NCBI GenBank assembly: GCA_947069175.1
Contig: CAMTDV010000003.1
Coordinates: 30,096,853-30,160,852 of the forward strand
DNA from: Scalesia atractyloides
Taxonomy: Eukaryota; Streptophyta; Magnoliopsida; Asterales; Asteraceae
Length of the DNA: 64,000 nucleotides
Direction of reading: 5' to 3'
Shown here: in pieces, positions 56,443 to 64,000 of the stretch
How the letters are laid out: each line of letters opens with the position of its first letter
Position numbering within the stretch: the first letter of the stretch is position 1
The notes under the pieces: model-generated
The model's input: the letters and a program-made list of their open reading frames with translations, nothing else
What the model was told of the DNA's origin: nothing
The model's database searches: none
Made by a program: the position numbers and the translations under genes

Positions 56443-57147
56443 TGTTGATACAGTTTTGTGTCTGTCGCTTATTTACAGTTGTAATTGTACGGTCTTTGCT
56501 CAAGTGTCTGTATAAGTTTGGTCGTGTCGAATAGATCGGGATATCCTTCTATCTTGATCTAGTACGACATCTTAGCTTGTATGTGTTAATCGGTTGCATG
56601 TGTCCATACCGTTGAGTCTTGTAAACATCATGTCTGCACGCGTTCTACAAGAATAAGGATTCTGTACGAGTCAGAGGATTCGTACGAATCACAGATTTTG
56701 TACGAATCAAGGAGTTTTACGTACGAATCAAGTATTTCGTATGAAACAGTGACTCGTACCAAATTCTGGAGATGTGTCTCCTGTGAAATAGTGTGTTCCG
56801 TATGTCTAGCATCGTGATTTGTACGAAAATCTAGATGGACAATATATAAGCGGTCATGTACCTCTCAGTCAGGGGATTGAGAGAGTGGGTTAGCTAGTTG
56901 GTCTAAGTGAGCCTCTCAGCATTCTCTCTGAAGACGAAGACACAAGAAGACAGCAAGTTTGTTTGAGTTATACGAACATTATGTGTATATGTTTTTACTT
57001 GTTCTTAATCATTAATCAAGATAGTGAATCTTTGGTTACACTGTGTTCTTTACTTTGCTTCGGTTGCATGCACACTTGGATTCCGCACTTGTGTGTGTGT
57101 TATATGAACAAGGAACTAGTTTAATTTGATACTCAGGTGGACCTACA
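56443..57147 (+). repeat. Copia LTR type B, copy 3
   Basis: Third copy of F's 3' LTR with its D-repeat junction. Confidence 0.85.
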
Positions 57148-58238
57148 ATAAACAATGTTTATTGTTTTGAAATCTTGAAAATGATTATAGGCACAGATGA
57201 ATCACCCCAAAACAATTGAAAACGTAAAAGAGGGGGCTATGTACTCACTTTGAAAATCATTTTGTATATATAAACCATGTATATTGTTTTGAAATCTTGA
57301 AAATAATTATAGGCACATATGAATCACCGCAAAACATTTATAAAATGTAAAACAGGGGAACTATGTATTCACTTGGGATACGAAAGTGTTCTTGATCAAT
57401 GAAACAATCAAATCTCAAACGTGTCCAAATGTGTCAGGTAAATATGTTAGCGTGTTGGGACTACAAATGGGAGACCGGATAGAATGAAGTCTTATAAACC
57501 AAACAGTATGTTAGCTACAGGTTTAGATGATAACACGATCCAATGTGCGTAAGTAGGATGATGAAAATAGTAACCATTAATCACTTAGATATATAGTTTA
57601 TTTGTATATTAAGTTTTTAAGTCTAGTTTACTTAGTTGCTTATGTAATTACTTTTTGAAAGTTTGCCAAAGTTGATACTCGAAAGTTTTCTACCAAGATA
57701 CGCCAGAAAACCATTTGTTTGATATTGCAACTTCATAAAGTAATATCTTGCAACAAGTAACTCATCAAAAGAAATCCAAAATCTGAAAGTCGTTTGAGTG
57801 TGTGTATCTCATACGAATGAACCTAGTCATTCGATTTGACTTGGTCAGTTGTTATTCTTAAATATGCTGCTGGAATTCCTACAAGTGTATGTATCTTGTT
57901 CAGAGAATACAATCATACGAAGAATTTATGATAAGTCTTTCATGTGTATTCCCTGAGAAATTTGTGTTCTAATTATATTTGTCTATTGAATACAGATTGA
58001 TACAAAAGAACATGAACAAAGACCAGTAACGAAGAAATCTGACAAGTCAGAAGAGGAAACAAGAAAGATTTAAAGTTTATTAGAAGTTCGAAGACCTGAT
58101 GCTCTAATCATTGGATAACAGATCTATCAATAAATAGCAGATCTTCAGGGGGAGTTTGTTGATACTCCAAACCATTCATGTGAAGACCAACATCTGAAGA
58201 CCAAAGACCGAAGACCAAGCAACATCCAAGGAGGAGTT

Positions 58239-58973
58239 TGTTGATACAGTTTTGTGTCTGTCGCTTGTTCTTAATTACAGCTGTAATTGTACGGTCTTTG
58301 CTCAAGTGTCTGTATAGGTTTGGTCGTGTCGAATAGATCGAGTTATCCTTCTATCTTGATCTAGTATGACATCTTAGCTTGTCTGTGTTAATCGGTTGCA
58401 TGTGTACATACCATTGAGTCTTGTAAACATCAAGTCTACACACGTTCTCCAAGAAGAAGAATTATGTGCGAGTCAGAGTTTTCGTACGAATCAGATGATT
58501 CGTTCGAATCATTGAGTAGTTTCGTACGAAACAAAATTTCGTACGAAACAGTTGACTCTCCCCAAAATTATAGAGATGTGTCTCGTGTGTAATAGTGTGT
58601 TCCATATGTCTGGCAACGTGTTTTCGTACGAGTGACCATCTTGGACACTATATAAGCAGACATGTACCTCTTAGTTAGCTTCTGGTTAGCTAGTTGGTTA
58701 ACTGTTGGTTAGTTAGTTGGTTAGCTAGTTGGTCTCAGTGAGCCTCTCAGCATTCTCTCTGAAGACGAAGACACAAGAACACAACAAGTTTGTTTGAGTC
58801 ATATGAGCATTGTGTCGATATGTTTGTACTTGTTCTCAATCTAATCAAGATAGTGAATCTTTGGTTACCACGTGTTCTTTACTTTGCTTTGGTTGGATGC
58901 ACACTTGGATTCCGCACTTGTGTGTGTGTTATATGAACAAAGAATAGGTTTGACATCCTCAGGTGGACCTACA
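58239..58973 (+). repeat. Copia LTR type A, copy 3
   Basis: Keeps TGTTGATAC at its start where the other two type-A copies have TGTTTATAC. Its right flank (ACACCTTCG...) is probably the original flank of this LTR. Confidence 0.85.
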
Positions 58974-59033
58974 ACACCTTCGTGTCGTTGATCAACATGA
59001 AGAGCTACTACGACGTTTGGTGATTTTCGATGC

Positions 59034-59035
<2 letters not shown>

Positions 59036-59068
<33 letters not shown>
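59036..59068. repeat. (TA)n microsatellite
   Basis: About 16 TA dinucleotides immediately beyond the end of the 3-kb array. Confidence 0.9.
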
Positions 59069-59071
<3 letters not shown>

Positions 59072-59273
59072 CCACAACGACAACACATCTAAAAATGATA
59101 TATTTTAGACACTTGACGAATATATATATTTATCGATGACAAAATCCAGAAAATTAAGATGTATAAAAATTACTTAGTGATTTTATAAAAGTATATAAAT
59201 ATACTTAAAAGTCTATACTTAGTAAAGTTACCACGTGTAAGATTATAAGCATTGGACTCATGAAAGTTAAATG

Positions 59274-59530
59274 GGGCTAGGCCCATTATATAAAGCACAT
59301 GGGCAAGGCCCAATTACATAAAACATATAATAATATGGGCGAAGCCCAAGGGCATAAAATACACAGGCTAGGCCCAAATATATAATTTCTTGGGCTGGCC
59401 CAAACATATAATTTCATGGGCTAGGCCCAAACATATAATTTCATAGGCTAGGCCCAAACACATATATTACATGGGCTAGGCCCAATCATAAACATATGGG
59501 CTAGGCCCAATGACATAAATTACATGGGCT
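59274..59530. repeat. GGGCTAGGCCCA minisatellite
   Basis: About nine ~27-bp units, each a GGGCTAGGCCCAA palindrome-like core plus an AT-rich spacer (CATATAATTTCAT). It stops just before the LTR of G. The stretch 59069-59273 before it is AT-rich and I see no gene in it. Confidence 0.85.
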
Positions 59531-60355
59531 TGACGTGATGTCGATGTCTCAGGTAAATTTAATCCAAATACTACTAATAGCTAGCGGTAAGTGAGTATCG
59601 AACACAGGAAGATTGCAGAATATGTGCTATCTAAGGTTTATACTAAATTGACTACTTTATCTAATGCAAGGAAATGAATTCAGGATTTTTGGTGATTTGA
59701 TTTTGAAATTAAACTAAATGCAATTCAAATAATGGTTGTTTTAACAAATTAGAAGAGCAAGTAACCATCCTAAGTTTCTGGTTTCGATTATCGCTTGTGT
59801 TTCAAATTCAACTAGAAAGACTCACATAGACATGACTCGTGTTTGATTAATTGTTCATGATAAAGGGAACTAAGTACTAGGATTACTACAAAGCGGGGTT
59901 GTTACCCGAAGACCATTTAACTAATATCCAACCCTTAAACCTTCCCGTGATATCTCGATTGTCAATGACACCAAGAACGTACGATTAAGGCTAAGATCAA
60001 AACATCAATCAATAGTTTGCCAAAAAATATTCAAACACCATAATAAACTACAAACATTGCAACTCTGATATTCTAGAAATTAAAGATTAACAGACAATTG
60101 TTTCAAGCAAACCTTCCACCTAAGATGATCACAACAAGTTTAGCCACTCATGGTTTTGCAAATCATCACACCTTCAAATGTTAAGTTCATATGATCATAA
60201 ACATCAAACAAGATGTTATAAATTGTTCTTGAACCAAATGAGACACCCAAAATCGCCCTCTAACCTCTGCAACACGTTTTCTAATGATTGATATGCCAAA
60301 AGACCCTTCAAAACCGACTTAAAAATGGCAGTTACACTTTTCTCGCAAGTCACCA

Positions 60356-60482
60356 CCGTAAGCTATGGTGCCCACCGTAGCTTATGGTGGTCAGCCTTTC
60401 CTTACGGCCCCAAGAGACTTGCTTAAGGTGCATAGAAGGATCAGACATTACCGTAAGCTACGGTGCCCACCGTAGCTTACGG
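60356..60482. repeat. Inverted repeats in the LTR of G
   Basis: Two hairpins built from CCGTAAGCTACGG and CCGTAGCTTACGG: 60356-60387 (two wobble positions) and 60451-60482 (perfect 13-bp stem). Confidence 0.8.
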
Positions 60483-60646
60483 AGGTCAGCAGTTTTTTCC
60501 ATTTTTGTTCTTTTATCAACTCTCCATATCTTCATCTTCTTTTAGCCAAGCGCAAGCTTACCGTAGCTTACGGAGGTCAGCAGTTTTTCCATTTTTGTTC
60601 TTTTATCAACTCTCCATGTCTTCATCTTCTCTTAGCCAAGCGCAAG
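60470..60646. repeat. ~87-bp direct duplication in the LTR of G
   Basis: 60470-60556 and 60561-60646 match nearly throughout, from CCGTAGCTTACGGAGG to AGCCAAGCGCAAG. It adds a third half-palindrome. Confidence 0.85.
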
Positions 60647-60804
60647 ATCCCATCAAAGCACGTAAAAATCACTTATTTATGCCCTTTGGTACCTGCAAAG
60701 CCATACACACAGTAGTTATTAAAACCTAATTATTAACCAAAGTAAGTGCAGAATATTGATTGATTTAAAGCACTTGAGGGTTGTCCAATGGACCACCCGT
60801 CACA

Positions 60805-60815
60805 TCCCCACACTT
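60805..60815 (-). promoter_or_regulatory. Polypurine tract of element G
   Basis: Minus strand AAGTGTGGGGA directly before the LTR start. Confidence 0.8.
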
Positions 60816-62025
60816 AATCGTTGCTTACCCCAACTAATACATCAAAAAAATTTCCAAGCTTAAAAGTGATCGAACTGTAAACCAAACACAAACATGTCAT
60901 CCAATTGTCAATTCACCTTCATACTAAATGACACACCCCTCACAATAACTCTCCTCTCGGTTACAACAAAGTTACTAGCAAGATTGTGCTAGATCACTCA
61001 ATGCGAGTGCGTGATTGTGCGACAATAAGCTTGTGTAACAATCAAATCTCCACTTGCAAAATGCCTAATATGCTTACGAATCAAAATGACTTTCGGGTTG
61101 TGATGAGGCTATGTATAAAGGTGAGAATTTGTGGGATATATATGTATGTAGCTCATTGAATCGAGTCGGTTTTATTATTACAAACAAACAAAAACAACCA
61201 TTACTATTTACACAACTTCACTATCTTTCTCCTTCTCTTTTTTTTTCATTTTTCTTTCTCTATTTTTTATTTTTTTTTAACTTCAAACATTGAACAAAGA
61301 ACAAATACGCATCAACATCAACACTATATACTAAAGTTTCTAAACTGGGTCGATCAATAAGTATATTTTTGTAGGACATAGGCTTGGGTTACAAATGAAT
61401 GGTATTATGTTCAATTTTTGGCTACTAATGACCAAATCCCCATCCCTCTCACTACCAAGCTTATATATTTATCTTATGAGGCCCAACCCCCCAAACCCAC
61501 ACTCGCGATACATTGACCCCAATGTATGGTTTTGAAGCAAACGATCACTAAAACTACCTCAACCTCACTTTCAGCTCAATTCTCAAATCCCAAATTTTCT
61601 TTTGTGTTTTTTATGAAACATGTAAACACCACTAGTACTACCCACAACCCATAACATGAATATCAACCACAATACGCCACCTTTCCACCCAACCATAAAC
61701 AAAACAAAATAATATCTACAATAATATACAAGAAAAGAATAACACCACCTGACGTACTCAAGGTGGTGAATATGCACCATTGCTTTACCATTTCTCTCCA
61801 TATTCCATTCAATTTTTTGGAAAGTTTGTCGTTTCACACCAATCAGGGTGAAATTGAACCCCATCACCCCATCTAATCCCACCATTGGGTGGTTTTCCTT
61901 TGCCCGCTCTCCTGCTCACACTCACCTTCTTCCTTGTTAGATTTTCACTGTTCTTCAACTCAGACCTATACAAATCAACACCACTTGTAATTGACCTGAC
62001 TGTGCTAACATTTGAAACATGTTCG
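60816..62025 (-). other. 3' region of element G without pol
   Basis: Only ~1.2 kb separates the protease from the PPT. The minus-strand fragments with NGGIRWGDGVQFHPDW and FTLIGVKRQTFQKIEW look like decayed post-pol sequence. No RT, RNase H or integrase motif is visible, so these were deleted or never present. Confidence 0.6.
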
Positions 62026-62490
62026 TTAGTCATTAACAAGATCGTAATGAATGGTTTTTAATAACACATTAAAGTACAACTTACGATTCTCGTAGTTCAT
62101 GGTGACCATTCCGTTTCTACACTCGATTTGAGCATTTGCCATATACAAGAATGGATGACCCAACACTACATGCGGCTGCTCGTAAGTCTTCGACGATGCG
62201 TAGTCAATCACCATAAGATCCACCGAGTAGTAAAACTTGCCCAATTGTATCACTGCGTCTTTCACAACCCCTCGGGGTTGCTTCCAACTCGCATCCGAGA
62301 ACATCGCCATGCTTTCAATCTCGTGTATGGGACCAAAGTCGTACAGGCTACACAGGAGAACATTCATCCCTGCTCTGTAATCCAACAATGCTTTGTGTAT
62401 CTTGAACTTCCCAACTCGAATCGGGATAATTGGTTCCTCTACTTCACTTCCACTTCTCTCAACACTTGTTTCATTCACAACTGCAATCAC
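62026..62490 (-). pseudogene. Protease of element G, altered active site
   Basis: Athila/Tat-type protease: IPIRVGKFKIHKALLDYRAG, PRGVVKDAVIQLGKFYYSVD, VVLGHPFLYMANAQIE. The active-site region reads DYRAG instead of the family's D-L/T/S-GA, so the Gly-Ala of the flap-facing triad is changed. Likely inactive. Confidence 0.75.
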
Positions 62491-64000
62491 ATGAACAACA
62501 GAAGTAGTTAAACATTTATCATGTTTAGGAACGAAATTTACCTCGTTGATCGGTATGTTCTTTGTGTTCTTCGTGTTAGTTTGTGTATCACTCGGAAGCT
62601 TCTTGCTTCAATGTTGCTTCCTCACTAGCTAGCTGCCCCATCTGTGTGGTCAGTGATTGGATGGCTTTGTCCCAAATCTCATCCTTTTGTGCCCGAGCGT
62701 CACCAGTTGATTCCTCCTTTGCATATCTTGTTGCATCATCCGGAGCATATCCATAACTTCATTCCCACTTGATGAAGTTTGACCCGTGGTACCACTTTGG
62801 CCATCCGGTTATTGAAATTGTCCTTGGTAGCCTTGACTATGTCCACCCCTAAAATTTCCTTTATTGTATTGTTGGCGTGGAAGAAAATTTTGTTGAGCTC
62901 CTTGGAAATTCAGATTGGCTTGATTCGCCGGGTTCCCATAGCGAAAATTAGGATGATTCCTTAACCCGGGGTGGTATGTGTTGGAATTCATATTAAAATT
63001 ACGACCACCCCCCGCAATAACATTTACCTCTTCAACTTGACCTTCTCCCACACCCGCTGCATGACCCAATTTGTTACAATTAGCACAAACATCATATACT
63101 TGATTGGTTGCTTGTACCCTTCCATCATCTACTACATATACTTGAGATCTTGTAATAACATGCCTTGCCCTTCTTGAAGATTGAGCTTTTCTCTTAGAAG
63201 TAAGCGCCATTTGCTCCAAAAATGCCCAATCATCTTGATCAAAATTGGTACCAAACGTAGCATCTTTCGAACTCAACCCTTCATGAAAAGCATTCAATAA
63301 CTCCCAAAGTGTGATGCCATCATGTTAAACCTCTCAAATGCTTCATGAAACATCTCACCCCGTTGTTGCTGAAAACTTCTCAAGCTCCGCCTACCCTCAT
63401 TATTCTTTGGGCCGTGAAAAACTCTTCCAAGAACCTTTGTTACATGTCGGCCATGTGTAGATTGATGCGGATGGCAAGGTATGGAACCATCTTTTTGCCT
63501 TGTCTTCCAAAGAGAATTGGAATAGTACCAACTTAACATCATCTGAACAAAATCCGTGCCCTCCAATAGTGTTGCAAATAGAATCATATGTCTCTTAATG
63601 GAAGTAGGTTCCTCCGTTGCTAGCCCTTTGTACTTCGGCAAAGTTTGAAGTGCGGTTGCTCTAACCTCAAATGTCCTTCCATCCGGGTGATGAGGTATCA
63701 CCACCGGAGAAGGGTTATTAGTAATAACGGGCCTAAAATGCGCCTCAATCCCCCTCACCACCTCTCGGTGATATCTTCACGGAGCACCCAATGGTACTCT
63801 TGGTCGACCCGCTTGACCTTACCTTAGCCCTTGAGGTGCAAACTGTTTTTGTTATTGAGGTTCTTGCATTTGTGGCTGTTGCATCGGCCTTTGAAATTGA
63901 GGTGTTGATGTTGAAGTTGAACTTGTTGTAGAGGCATTGGTCGTTGAAACTGTGGCCCTTGCGGACGAATTTGTGGTACCCCTGTGGATAGTGTAACCAC
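62491..64000 (-). pseudogene. Gag of element G (Athila/Tat type, partial)
   Basis: In order on the minus strand: RTFEVRATALQTLPKYKG (gag N-terminal homology) and FQQQRGEMFHEAFERF in 63294-63761; VCANCNKLGHAAGVG, a degenerate zinc knuckle, and SNTYHPGLRNHPNFRYG in 62809-63297; then a coiled coil (IWDKAIQSLTTQMGQLASEE) near 62620-62700. The NTYxPGxRNHPNF motif is characteristic of this group. Frames change at about 63295 and 62800. The start lies near or beyond the right edge. Confidence 0.78.

Larger units (their letters stand above)
50001..59036 (+). repeat. Three tandem copies of a ~3.0-kb composite repeat
   Basis: Copies start at 50001, 53001 and 56013 (block GAACMTAGT). Each consists of a copia tail with type-B LTR, a fragment of D LTR with 123-bp repeats (51124-51483, 54137-54497, 57148-57505), ~90 bp of unassigned sequence, a second copia tail with type-A LTR, and ~60 bp of flank ending GATTTTTGAATG. 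The third copy's flank continues into unique sequence at 58974 onward. Copies differ by scattered substitutions and small indels. Confidence 0.88.
59536..60804 (-). repeat. 3' LTR of element G
   Basis: On the minus strand it starts TGTGACGGGTGGTCC at 60804 and ends ACATCGACATCA at 59536 (1269 bp). The start is preceded by AAGTGTGGGGA, the PPT type usual in Athila/Tat elements. It contains inverted-repeat hairpins and an 87-bp direct duplication. Confidence 0.75.

Overview
This window is plant nuclear DNA made almost entirely of nested LTR retrotransposons; I see no host protein-coding gene. The evidence is primer-binding sites complementary to initiator tRNA-Met (TGGTATCAGAGC type), polypurine tracts, 5-bp target-site duplications, chromovirus (Tekay-type) Ty3/gypsy pol, Ty1/copia pol of SIRE/Maximus type, and an Athila/Tat-type gag and protease. 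A eudicot is likely. Asteraceae is only my impression from the look of the element families.

Layout, left to right. (A) 1-3679, minus strand: 5' end of a chromovirus that continues off the left edge (gag start, leader, degenerate PBS, full LTR). (B) 3680-22651, plus strand: a related chromovirus whose 5' LTR was split by A and whose gag was split by C. (C) 6419-16686, minus strand: a nearly complete Tekay-type element with flanking duplications gcaaa/acaaa, an extra coiled-coil ORF before gag, a probable 83-bp intron in gag, and several disabling stops. (D) 22652-51483, minus strand: an old, decayed chromovirus whose LTRs carry a ~123-bp tandem repeat; B, E and F all inserted into that repeat. 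(E) 29447-40178, plus strand: two copies of a non-autonomous copia-type element arranged LTR-internal-LTR-internal-LTR. Each internal region encodes a PWI-like (Nab2/ZC3H14 N-terminal type) domain where a Gag capsid would be expected, followed by coiled-coil, zinc-knuckle and protease-start remnants. (F) 40412-51123, plus strand: a SIRE-like copia element with perfect ATAAA duplications and many frame breaks. (HOR) 50001-59036: three tandem ~3.0-kb copies of the F-tail/D-repeat/second-copia-tail junction. (G) 59536-64000, minus strand: an Athila/Tat-type element with LTR, gag and damaged protease that runs off the right edge.

Inferred order of events: D is oldest. B, E and F entered D's LTR repeats. 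A and C entered B. The F-D junction was then tandemly triplicated. Nothing here appears autonomous now. The most unusual features are the PWI-bearing copia derivative (E), the tRNA-like hairpin arrays inside the A/B LTRs, the intron-like interruption of gag in C, and a gag stop codon embedded in a splice-acceptor-like sequence shared by E and F.
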